The notes: generated by a model from the sequence alone, not told the origin. Counted from the first letter of the stretch, positions 1-5,316 are shown. The stretch: DNA of 9,139 nt from CAZESH01 sp964514665 (GCA_964514665.1 CAZESH010000169.1:1-9139), one strand, 5' to 3'. Program-made: numbers and translations.

Positions 1-615
1 CAATATATCCGCCTGGCGGGTCACTTCCTCCATGTTGGCGGTCTTGGAATGGCACACGGTAACGGTTGCGTTCTCGCGAAGCAGAAGAAGCGCTACGGGT
101 TTCCCCACAATATTGCTCCGTCCTACAACCACCGCATGCTTGCCGGCAATGTCGATGCCGGTTCTTTTAATCAGTTCAATGATTCCTGCCGGAGTGCAAG
201 GCAAATAAGCATCTCCCCCTGTGACCAGCTTGCCGACATTGATCGGATGAAAGCCGTCGACATCCTTTTCCGGATTGATCGCATCAATCACAGATTGCTC
301 GGAAATATGCTTCGGCAGCGGCAGCTGAACAAGGATGCCGTGCACTGAGCTATCTTCGTTCAATTTGCCGATTTGCGCCAGCAGTGTCTCCTCTGAAGTT
401 TCGGCAGGCATGCGGATCACTTCGGAAGCCATTCCCAATTTCTCGCAAGCGGCCGCCTTGCTGCGCACATACACTTGAGACGCCGGATCTTCTCCGACCA
501 ATATGACAGTTAGACCAGGCTTGACGCCGCGAGCGATCAATTCCTGAATTTCTTCGGACAAGCGGCTGCGGATATCCGCGGCAACTTCTTTACCGCTGAT
601 AACTTGTGCGGACAT
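1..615 (-). CDS. folD: FolD, bifunctional methylenetetrahydrofolate dehydrogenase/cyclohydrolase (C-terminus cut by window edge)
   Basis: This cytosolic enzyme oxidises 5,10-methylene-THF to methenyl-THF with NADP and then hydrolyses it to 10-formyl-THF, supplying one-carbon units for purines and formyl-Met. The 205 codons visible are uninterrupted and begin MSAQVISGKEVAADIR. The family's catalytic Tyr and Lys are seen in YVRSK (Y49, K53), the substrate-site stretch ILVQLPLP lies at 94-101, PEKDVDGFHP at 115-124, and the Rossmann-fold signature GRSNIVGKP at 165-173. The family is usually about 285 residues, so about 80 C-terminal residues lie beyond position 1. The ATG start is supported by GGGAGG six to seven bases upstream. 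The gene begins 27 nt after the nusB stop with no terminator between them, so the two are probably cotranscribed. The identification is firm. Confidence 0.97.
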   Translation of the reverse strand, partial: MSAQVISGKEVAADIRSRLSEEIQELIARGVKPGLTVILVGEDPASQVYVRSKAAACEKLGMASEVIRMPAETSEETLLAQIGKLNEDSSVHGILVQLPLPKHISEQSVIDAINPEKDVDGFHPINVGKLVTGGDAYLPCTPAGIIELIKRTGIDIAGKHAVVVGRSNIVGKPVALLLLRENATVTVCHSKTANMEEVTRQADIL

Positions 616-642
616 TAGAATTCCCTCCCAAAATAATGACCA

Positions 643-1086
643 TTAAATGGTTTCTTTGATTTTTTCCTTAAGCTTCTGCAGGTCATGAATCATTTTTCCG
701 AGTACGCCATTGACGAATTTGCCCGATTCCTCGTCGCCAAAATGCTTGGCCAGGTCAATCGCCTCATTGATTGCCACCTTTGGGGGGACATCTTCGCTGT
801 AAAGCATTTCGAACACGCCCAGACGGAGAATTTGCCGGTCCACTTTGGACAGACGGTCCATTTTCCAGCCCTTCAAATATTCCGTGAGCATTTCATCAAG
901 GCGGCTGCGATTGCCGGAGACACCTTCACTGAGTTCCGTGGAAAATGACAGCGTCTCTTGATCGACCGCTCCGTTCTCTTCACTCTCTTCCGCAGCCATG
1001 CGAATCGCCGCTTCTGTTCCCGAGTTGTTCATTTCCATATGGTACAGGGCTTGCACGGCGATTTCTCGCGCGAGTCTCCGTTTCAT
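643..1086 (-). CDS. nusB: NusB, transcription antitermination factor
   Basis: NusB binds boxA RNA with NusE (ribosomal protein S10) and helps RNA polymerase read through rRNA operons. The 147-residue all-helical protein starts MKRRLAREIAVQALY, the usual N-terminal helix of the family. It carries the conserved C-terminal segments DRLSKVDRQILRLGVFEML (about 83-101) and VAINEAIDLAKHF followed by FVNGVLGKM (about 109-135). An in-frame ATG seven codons further upstream exists, but the start at 1086 is preferred. It has AGGAGG at an ideal distance and matches the family N-terminus. The gene is separated from the DUF2273 gene by a terminator and a promoter-like sequence, and is followed after 27 nt by folD. 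The nusB-folD order is also found in Bacillus. Confidence 0.96.
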   Translation of the reverse strand: MKRRLAREIAVQALYHMEMNNSGTEAAIRMAAEESEENGAVDQETLSFSTELSEGVSGNRSRLDEMLTEYLKGWKMDRLSKVDRQILRLGVFEMLYSEDVPPKVAINEAIDLAKHFGDEESGKFVNGVLGKMIHDLQKLKEKIKETI

Positions 1087-1141
1087 TCCAAATCCTCCTG
1101 AATTCATCTGCCGACGGGGAACGTCGCAATTCTTTTTTCCT

Positions 1142-1171
1142 AGTATACAACACCTTTAGCCAACAAAACAA
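1142..1171 (-). promoter_or_regulatory. Probable sigma-A promoter for nusB-folD
   Basis: On the minus strand, TTGTTT (1166-1171) and TATACT (1142-1147) are separated by 18 bp. The -10 box matches the consensus at five of six positions, but the -35 box matches only at TTG. It lies immediately downstream of the terminator that ends the DUF2273 unit, where a promoter for nusB would be needed. The roughly 50-nt leader that would result contains a small perfect hairpin: CGACG and CGTCG arms around a five-base loop at 1112-1126. The nusB ribosome binding site follows it. Location supports the call more than sequence does. Confidence 0.5.
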
Positions 1172-1198
1172 AAAACCCTATGAGCGCATTCACAGGGT
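1163..1198 (-). terminator. Rho-independent terminator after the asp23-amaP-DUF2273 unit
   Basis: Read on the minus strand, ACCCTGTGA (1190-1198) pairs with TCATAGGGT (1175-1183). The nine-pair stem has one G-U pair and a six-base loop, and it is followed at once by TTTTTTGTTTTG. The 5' base of the stem is the last base of the DUF2273 TGA stop codon, so termination is set immediately behind the gene. It separates the Asp23 module from nusB-folD. Confidence 0.85.
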
Positions 1199-1425
1199 CA
1201 ACGAAACATTCTCCATCTTTCATTCAACCATCTGTATATCTCCCACCATGAAAACAAGGGTTCCCGGCGATCGATTTTGTATCCGACGAAGAATCCCGCA
1301 TATACGATGAAGGCAAAAACCAGCATGTTCCAAAAGCCGAAAATCAGGTAAACCATACCCAGCAGCAGTCCGCAGGCAATGCCGACGGAAACGCCTCTGT
1401 ATTTGTTCCACAGCTCATTCCACAA
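1198..1425 (-). CDS. DUF2273 small integral membrane protein
   Basis: This 75-residue protein has two closely spaced hydrophobic segments (about 12-29 and 32-49). They are followed by a basic, tryptophan-rich tail (FSWWEIYRWLNERWRMFR) that should lie at the membrane surface. Its size and hairpin topology match the DUF2273 family, which is regularly encoded beside amaP and asp23 genes. Its biochemical function is not known. The start is TTG: GAGGTGA lies six bases upstream, and the next in-frame Met (residue 24) is inside the membrane segment. The ribosome binding site begins directly behind the amaP stop codon (12-nt gap), which suggests translational linkage to amaP. A terminator overlaps its stop codon. 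Confidence 0.88.
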   Translation of the reverse strand: MWNELWNKYRGVSVGIACGLLLGMVYLIFGFWNMLVFAFIVYAGFFVGYKIDRREPLFSWWEIYRWLNERWRMFR

Positions 1426-1437
1426 AGGATGTCACCT

Positions 1438-2016
1438 CTATTCCACTCTGCTTCTGAACGATTGCGATTGGATGATGTTGGCGACGAACAGGGTTACAAA
1501 CGATACCGGTATGCCCGTCGTTTCCTCCACATGGCCTTTGACCTGGCGCTGTACTTCTTCAGTCAACTGGGGAATCGAGCTTTCGCCATCTACGATGGCA
1601 CGAATGGAAATCTCCAAACCGGCGTCGGACACATTCACCTTGGCCTTGAGATCCTTGACTCCCTTCACCCGGGAAGCCGCTTTCAACGTCAGGTTTTCCA
1701 CCGTCTCCATAGAAATGCGAACATCTCCGAAATCCGTATGCTGATCGATCGAAGCCGAGGTTCTGCGGGAGCTCCGAAGCGAAATATAAAGAAATCGCAG
1801 GCTGATCAGAAAAATAACCGCGCTTACGGATATTACGGGTATTGCCCATGCTGTGTTATGATAGATCAAATCCGCCAATTGCAGCGTATAATCGTAGCTG
1901 ACCAAATGGAATCCGGCAGCAGCGAGAATAGCGGCGGCAGCTGCGACAATCAGGCTGTACAAAAAGAGCAGAAGCCTGTCCAATATTTTTCCCACAACGC
2001 TTGTCCCCCTCGGCAT
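1438..2016 (-). CDS. amaP: AmaP, Asp23 membrane-anchor protein
   Basis: In Staphylococcus aureus, AmaP is the membrane protein that tethers the cytoplasmic protein Asp23 to the membrane. Here, counting from the ATG at 2016, the 192-residue protein has two transmembrane helices (about 15-36 and 57-78), a basic stretch RSSRR, and a soluble C-terminal half (about 100-180). That half resembles Asp23 domains: alternating beta strands with VRISMETVENLTLKAA and EEVQRQVKGHVEETTGIPV. Its place directly after an asp23 gene supports the call. The start is uncertain. The ATG at 2016 has AGGGGG upstream, but that sequence lies inside a hairpin. A GTG at 1995 has an unpaired AGGGGG at the same spacing and gives MGKILDRLLLFLYSL, typical of a protein beginning right at its first membrane helix (185 residues). 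Confidence 0.9.
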   Translation of the reverse strand: MPRGTSVVGKILDRLLLFLYSLIVAAAAAILAAAGFHLVSYDYTLQLADLIYHNTAWAIPVISVSAVIFLISLRFLYISLRSSRRTSASIDQHTDFGDVRISMETVENLTLKAASRVKGVKDLKAKVNVSDAGLEISIRAIVDGESSIPQLTEEVQRQVKGHVEETTGIPVSFVTLFVANIIQSQSFRSRVE

Positions 2017-2021
2017 TATAG

Positions 2022-2052
2022 TAAACCCCCTGACACGAAGCAAGGGGGTTTA
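2022..2052 (-). promoter_or_regulatory. Hairpin covering the amaP Shine-Dalgarno sequence
   Basis: Ten bases at 2043-2052 (TAAACCCCCT on the minus strand) pair perfectly with ten at 2022-2031 (AGGGGGTTTA) around an 11-base loop. The downstream arm contains AGGGGG, the only plausible Shine-Dalgarno sequence for the ATG at 2016, so the RNA structure would block that start. A second AGGGGG at 2005-2010, serving a GTG at 1995, is also complementary to the same CCCCCT arm. No run of U follows, so it does not look like a normal terminator. Its function is inferred only. Confidence 0.55.
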
Positions 2053-2066
2053 AATGTCGGTGCATT

Positions 2067-2095
2067 CACAATTAGCTTCAAAGCGGTTAATTGTG
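2067..2095. repeat. Interrupted inverted repeat behind asp23
   Basis: On the minus strand CACAATTA (2088-2095) is matched by TAATTGTG (2067-2074), a perfect eight-base pair of arms. An inner GCTT/AAGC pair flanks a two-base loop, with an ACC bulge on one side. It begins 15 nt after the asp23 stop codon. No T-run follows on either strand, so it is not an evident terminator. It could be an RNA stem affecting transcript stability between asp23 and amaP, or a protein binding site. Confidence 0.5.
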
Positions 2096-2109
2096 CGGTT
2101 CCTTTATGA

Positions 2110-2523
2110 TTATTTCACCCGCTGTACAACAGGTGCTTCTTCTTCCTGCAGTTTTTCCGCGCCTTTGAAGTGCACGTCGTGAATATGTACATTGACTTCT
2201 ACCACATTCAGACCGGTCATGGAGCGGATCGCATGCTTTACATTTTTCTGTATTTCCTCGGCAATTTGCGGTATCGGATTGCCGAATTCCACGACGATCG
2301 ATACGTCAACCGCCACTTCCTTTTGTCCGACCTCCACCTTAACGCCTTTGGATAAATTTTTGCGTCCCAGCAGCTCGGCTATTCCGCCTGCAATTCCGCC
2401 GCTCATGCCGGCAACGCCCTTTACCTCTATGGTTGCCAGTCCGGCAATGATCTCGATGACTTCCGGGGCAATCTGGATATTTCCCAAATCGGTTTTTTCA
2501 TATTCGGGAGCAATGGTATTCAA
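2110..2523 (-). CDS. Asp23/Gls24 (DUF322) family envelope-stress protein, YqhY-like
   Basis: This soluble 137-residue protein starts MNTIAPEYEK and contains the family core LGNIQIAPEVIEIIAGLATIEV (about 13-34). A glycine-rich stretch, GMSGGIAGGIAELLGRKN, follows at about 39-56. It then has VAVDVSIVVEFG, the amphipathic IPQIAEEIQKNVKHAI and VVEVNVHIHDVHF. Length and genomic position match B. subtilis YqhY, which lies between accC and nusB and whose loss selects for mutations in acetyl-CoA carboxylase genes. The start codon is TTG, chosen because GGAGGAGA precedes it by six bases. A longer reading frame upstream has no ribosome binding site. It has its own promoter 130 nt behind accC and is followed by amaP, its likely membrane anchor. 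The YqhY-like role in restraining carboxylase activity is inferred from context. Confidence 0.93.
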   Translation of the reverse strand: MNTIAPEYEKTDLGNIQIAPEVIEIIAGLATIEVKGVAGMSGGIAGGIAELLGRKNLSKGVKVEVGQKEVAVDVSIVVEFGNPIPQIAEEIQKNVKHAIRSMTGLNVVEVNVHIHDVHFKGAEKLQEEEAPVVQRVK

Positions 2524-2608
2524 AGTAAATCTCCTCCTCGCCTTCACATTTGATGATCTAGCTGGCATTGACCGATACCGTCGGCTCTCGGATGCATCAT
2601 ATTATATA

Positions 2609-2637
2609 ACTATACCACTTGCATAAAATTATGACAA
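2609..2637 (-). promoter_or_regulatory. Sigma-A promoter for asp23-amaP-DUF2273
   Basis: On the minus strand TTGTCA (2632-2637) and TATAGT (2609-2614) are exactly 17 bp apart, and each matches the consensus at five of six positions. This is the best vegetative promoter in the window. It lies between the accC stop and the asp23 start and predicts a leader of roughly 80 nt. No terminator hairpin is seen behind accC, so read-through from accB-accC should add to expression from this promoter. Confidence 0.75.
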
Positions 2638-2653
2638 ACTTGTGCAAACGAGC

Positions 2654-4012
2654 TTAAGATTCGGGATCGTTCACATCATGTTCCTCAAGGAATTTGATGT
2701 CAAAGTCGCCCGACAGAAACCTTTTGTGTTCGAACAATCGAAGATGAAACGGGATCGTCGTCTGCACGCCTTCCACGACAAATTCCATTAACGCACGCTT
2801 CATTCTGGAAATGGCATCCTCGCGGTCCTTGCCCCAAACGATCAGTTTCGCCACCATCGAATCATAATGGGGAGGGATGCTGTAGCCCTGATAAGCCGCG
2901 CTGTCAATTCTGACGCCTAATCCGCCGGGAGGCAGATAAGCTTGGATCAATCCGGGAGAAGGGGCAAAATTGCGGTTTGGATCCTCCGCGTTGATGCGGC
3001 ATTCGATCGACCAGCCGTCGATCCGCACATCCTCTTGCGAAATCGAAAGCGGATTCCCTTCGGCTACCAAAATCATTTCTTTGACAATGTCCACCCCTGT
3101 AACCATTTCCGTCACCGGATGCTCGACTTGAATCCGCGTGTTCATCTCCATAAAATAAAAGCTGCCGTCGGAACCAAGCAAAAATTCCAGCGTGCCTGCT
3201 CCTGAATAGTTGACTGCTTTGGCGGCGCGAACAGCCGCCTGACCCATGCTCTCGCGGATTTCGGCAGTAAGCACGGAACACGGCGCTTCTTCCACCAGCT
3301 TTTGTCTCCTGCGCTGCACGGAGCAATCACGTTCTCCGAGATGAATGACATTTCCGTGCTTGTCAGCCAAAATTTGCACTTCCACATGCTTCATTCCGGT
3401 AAGGAATTTTTCCAGATAAACACCCGCATTCCCGAATGCTTTCTGCGCTTCCTGCTGGGCTGCATTGATTTGTCGAATCAGCTGCTCTTCGCTGTCGGCA
3501 ATGCGGATGCCTTTGCCGCCGCCCCCCGCCGTGGCCTTGATCACAATCGGATAGCCAATCTCGCGGCCGAGCTGCACCGCTTCTTCCAAATCCTCGATCA
3601 AGCCGTCGGAGCCGGGAATAACCGGTACGTCCGCCTGTCTCATCGTCTGCTTGGCCATCGATTTGTCGCCCATTCTGTTGATCGCGTCCGGGGACGGGCC
3701 GATAAAAGTAATGTTGCAGGCTTCGCATATTTCCGCGAAGTCGGCGTTTTCCGCCAAAAATCCGTATCCGGGATGAATCGCGTCGGCCTCCGTCAAGGTG
3801 GCGACGCTCATAATATTCGTATAGTTTAAATAGCTGTCCTTCGAAGCTGCAGGTCCGATGCAGTAGGCTTCATCCGCCAATCTGACATGCAGGGCTTCGC
3901 GATCCGCCTCGGAAAAAACCGCAACCGTAAAAATGCCCATCTCGCGGCAGGCACGGATGATCCTCACGGCGATTTCCCCGCGGTTGGCAACCAATACTTT
4001 GTGAAACTTCAT
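2654..4012 (-). CDS. accC: AccC, biotin carboxylase subunit of acetyl-CoA carboxylase
   Basis: AccC uses ATP and bicarbonate to carboxylate the biotin carried by AccB, the first half-reaction of malonyl-CoA formation for fatty acid synthesis. The protein is 452 residues, a normal length. It shows the N-terminal motif VLVANRGEIAVRIIRA, then AIHPGYGFLAENADFA (79-94). The ATP-grasp core follows: K117, K159 and the glycine-rich loop ATAGGGGKGIR (160-170), with H209 and K238. The active-site motif EMNTRIQVEHPVTE (289-302) contains E289, N291 and R293, and E276 is also present. These match the E. coli catalytic residues with a shift of at most one. The ATG start follows GGGAGGA at eight bases. It is 60 nt downstream of accB, with which it forms an operon. 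Confidence 0.98.
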   Translation of the reverse strand: MKFHKVLVANRGEIAVRIIRACREMGIFTVAVFSEADREALHVRLADEAYCIGPAASKDSYLNYTNIMSVATLTEADAIHPGYGFLAENADFAEICEACNITFIGPSPDAINRMGDKSMAKQTMRQADVPVIPGSDGLIEDLEEAVQLGREIGYPIVIKATAGGGGKGIRIADSEEQLIRQINAAQQEAQKAFGNAGVYLEKFLTGMKHVEVQILADKHGNVIHLGERDCSVQRRRQKLVEEAPCSVLTAEIRESMGQAAVRAAKAVNYSGAGTLEFLLGSDGSFYFMEMNTRIQVEHPVTEMVTGVDIVKEMILVAEGNPLSISQEDVRIDGWSIECRINAEDPNRNFAPSPGLIQAYLPPGGLGVRIDSAAYQGYSIPPHYDSMVAKLIVWGKDREDAISRMKRALMEFVVEGVQTTIPFHLRLFEHKRFLSGDFDIKFLEEHDVNDPES

Positions 4013-4040
4013 TCGTCGTTTCCTCCCAAGAGTGTATAGC

Positions 4041-4080
4041 CTTTACTCCGGCGCAGCAGGGCGTAAGCAGCTTTACTCCG
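4041..4080 (-). repeat. Ten-base direct repeat in the accB-accC junction
   Basis: CGGAGTAAAG (minus strand) occurs at 4071-4080, where it includes the accB stop codon TAA, and again at 4041-4050, with exactly 30 nt from copy to copy. The rest of the two units differs. It may be the trace of a small duplication in the spacer. Each copy also contains the Shine-Dalgarno-like GGAG, although neither is placed to serve accC, which has its own GGGAGGA. Confidence 0.5.
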
Positions 4081-4561
4081 CCTTCACCAGAAACAGCGGC
4101 TGCCCGAATTCCACAAGCTGTCCGTTTTCTGCGAGCACTTCCACTATTTCTCCTTTAACTTCGGCTTCAATCTCATTCATCAGCTTCATCGCTTCGATGA
4201 TGCAAACGATCGTCTTCTCATTCACCTTGTCTCCTGTACTCACAAACGAAGGCGCATCCGGTGCCGGCGAACGGTAAAAGGTGCCGACCATCGGTGATAC
4301 GATTCGATGCAGATTGGATGCAGCCGCATCATTGGCCGAGACAGTGCTCTCGACGGCATGAGACGGGGGCGCAGCCGCCGGGTGATGAATCTGCGCCGCA
4401 TGCTGCACATGCATGGCTGGAGCAGAATGGACCACAGTGGCCTGGTTCGGGTTCGGTTTGCGAATCATCACACGCGAGCCTTCATTTTCAATTTCAATTT
4501 CCTGAACGGAAGATTCATCCAATAACTTGACCAATTCTTTGATTTCATCCAAATTGAACAT
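4073..4561 (-). CDS. accB: AccB, biotin carboxyl carrier protein of acetyl-CoA carboxylase
   Basis: AccB carries the covalently attached biotin that shuttles the carboxyl group from AccC to the carboxyltransferase. The 162-residue protein has the usual N-terminal region (MFNLDEIKELVKLL), a flexible linker (about 38-85) and a C-terminal biotinyl domain. The domain shows SPMVGTFYRSPAPDAPSF (89-106) and EAMKLMNEIEAEVKG, in which K126 is the biotinylated lysine. The linker is rich in Ala, Pro and, less usually, His (six between residues 45 and 68). The start at ATG 4561 has AAGGAGTGA upstream. It is the first gene of the accB-accC unit. About 90-125 nt of leader separates it from two TATAAT boxes, and a terminator isolates it from the upstream gene. 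Confidence 0.97.
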   Translation of the reverse strand: MFNLDEIKELVKLLDESSVQEIEIENEGSRVMIRKPNPNQATVVHSAPAMHVQHAAQIHHPAAAPPSHAVESTVSANDAAASNLHRIVSPMVGTFYRSPAPDAPSFVSTGDKVNEKTIVCIIEAMKLMNEIEAEVKGEIVEVLAENGQLVEFGQPLFLVKAE

Positions 4562-4656
4562 ATGAAACGTTCACTCCTTCAATATTTGTGCAGCCGCTAT
4601 TTGCGTTCCAATTGTTGCGATTCAATGATTATGTACGTTTGTCTTAGCTGTAACGT

Positions 4657-4702
4657 TAGTATTATAACACAATAATTTTTTGCGCACGAATAGTATTATA
4701 AC
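4657..4702 (-). promoter_or_regulatory. Tandem promoter elements upstream of accB
   Basis: The 12-base sequence GTTATAATACTA occurs twice on the minus strand, at 4691-4702 and 4657-4668, with 34 bp from copy to copy. Each copy contains a perfect TATAAT. The accB-proximal copy reads TGTTATAAT, an extended -10 element that can work without a good -35 box, and no good -35 box is present for either copy. The surrounding sequence is AT-rich. A vegetative promoter here fits the need for accB transcription behind the terminator at 4725-4750. The repeat could also be a regulator binding site. Confidence 0.6.
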
Positions 4703-4720
4703 CTTTTTCCTTGAAGCGCG

Positions 4721-4750
4721 AAACAAAAAGAACTGCCTTTACGCAGTTCT
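4721..4750 (-). terminator. Rho-independent terminator after the 115-aa gene
   Basis: On the minus strand AGAACTGC (4743-4750) pairs perfectly with GCAGTTCT (4729-4736) around a six-base loop and is followed by TTTTTGTTT. The short U-tract continues from the stem. It closes the single-gene unit and keeps its transcripts out of accB-accC. Confidence 0.85.
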
Positions 4751-4768
4751 CACATGGTTGACATTCAG

Positions 4769-5116
4769 TTATTTTTTGGCGGCACTCTTGAAAACCAGCG
4801 GTTTTCTGGCCGTTTTCTTGTTTTTTCCCAATTTGTTTTTGCTGCTGGACTGGTTTCTTGGGCGAATCAAAGTATACAGGGTTCCGCCGGTCTGTGAATT
4901 AATGCTGACCGCAATGAGCTCAAAGCCTTCATCAAACAAAGTCTTCAGTGTGCGGGCCGCGGTATCTGTCGGCAGCAAACCTCCCCTGCTGTCGCTCGAT
5001 GCTTCCGGTATGACCTCAGAACTTCTGGAAACAACCTCGAATAAAACAACATCGTAGGGGTCGCTCTGTTTGGTTTTGACTTGCTTTATCCGTATCTTCA
5101 CCATTTTTTGTTTCAT
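4769..5116 (-). CDS. Uncharacterised basic 115-residue protein between spoIIIAH and accB
   Basis: I do not recognise this gene with certainty. The start is ATG 5116, preceded by GGAGGTGA at eight bases; the slightly longer reading from a GTG at 5134 has no such site. The N-terminus is basic (MKQKMVKIRIKQVKTK). A predicted alpha/beta core follows: strand YDVVLFEVV (21-29), helix TAARTLKTLFDEGFELIAV (52-70) and strand GTLYTLIRP (78-86). The last 23 residues form a disordered tail containing nine lysines. The pattern of a helix, then GFELIAV, then a final strand recalls the small DUF4177-type fold, but only weakly. There is no signal peptide or membrane segment. It is a single-gene unit bounded by terminators, with a possible sigma-K-like promoter, so a late mother-cell role such as a spore-coat component or a nucleic-acid binding protein is possible but unproven. 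Confidence 0.8.
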   Translation of the reverse strand: MKQKMVKIRIKQVKTKQSDPYDVVLFEVVSRSSEVIPEASSDSRGGLLPTDTAARTLKTLFDEGFELIAVSINSQTGGTLYTLIRPRNQSSSKNKLGKNKKTARKPLVFKSAAKK

Positions 5117-5143
5117 TTGTATGCTCACCTCCACTGTTTTATA

Positions 5144-5170
5144 TATTCTATGAATCTTGAAATAGAAGGT
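5144..5170 (-). promoter_or_regulatory. Possible sigma-K-type promoter of the 115-aa gene
   Basis: On the minus strand, AC (5169-5170) and CATAGAATA (5144-5152) are 16 bp apart. This agrees with the sigma-K pattern of AC, about 16 bp, then CATANNNTA. The start of transcription would fall just before the ribosome binding site, leaving a very short leader. CATAGAAT is also one base from a sigma-E -10 box, but no sigma-E -35 box lies at the right distance. A convincing sigma-A promoter is absent. The motif has little information content, so chance cannot be excluded. Upstream, an AT-rich six-base inverted repeat (CACATT/AATGTG, 5197-5216) lies in the same 120-nt gap. Confidence 0.35.
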
Positions 5171-5239
5171 ACATGATATTTTAATAGGGAGATTTACACA
5201 TTTAATTCGTAATGTGCGTGTTTTATGACATTATCATTT

Positions 5240-5271
5240 CAAAAAATAAAAGAGTCCGCGAACGGACTCTT
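5240..5271 (-). terminator. Strong rho-independent terminator of the spoIIIA operon
   Basis: On the minus strand AAGAGTCCG (5263-5271) and CGGACTCTT (5250-5258) form a perfect nine-pair stem closed by a stable UUCG tetraloop. It is followed by TTATTTTTTG. It lies 45 nt behind the spoIIIAH stop codon and is the clearest terminator in the window. Confidence 0.95.
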
Positions 5272-5316
5272 CCTCGCCAGTATCCGGGCAGTGGTTATTG
5301 CCGCTTCTGCCGGAGA

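Noticed and set aside
2022..2052. Terminator between asp23 and amaP
   Set aside because: The stem is strong but it is followed by ACUAUAAUG rather than a U-run, so intrinsic termination is not supported on the minus strand, and there is no gene on the plus strand to terminate.
1429..2109. Long plus-strand reading frame (226 codons) opposite amaP
   Set aside because: It lies antisense to a well-supported gene, lacks a convincing ribosome binding site, and its translation has no recognisable domain or membrane pattern.
3302..3829. Plus-strand reading frame (175 codons) opposite accC
   Set aside because: It is a shadow of the highly conserved accC coding strand, and its composition reflects complementary codons.
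4650..4705. FapR-type operator before accB
   Set aside because: The TTAGTA half-site is visible but the matching TACTAA half at the required spacing is absent, so the palindrome is not present.
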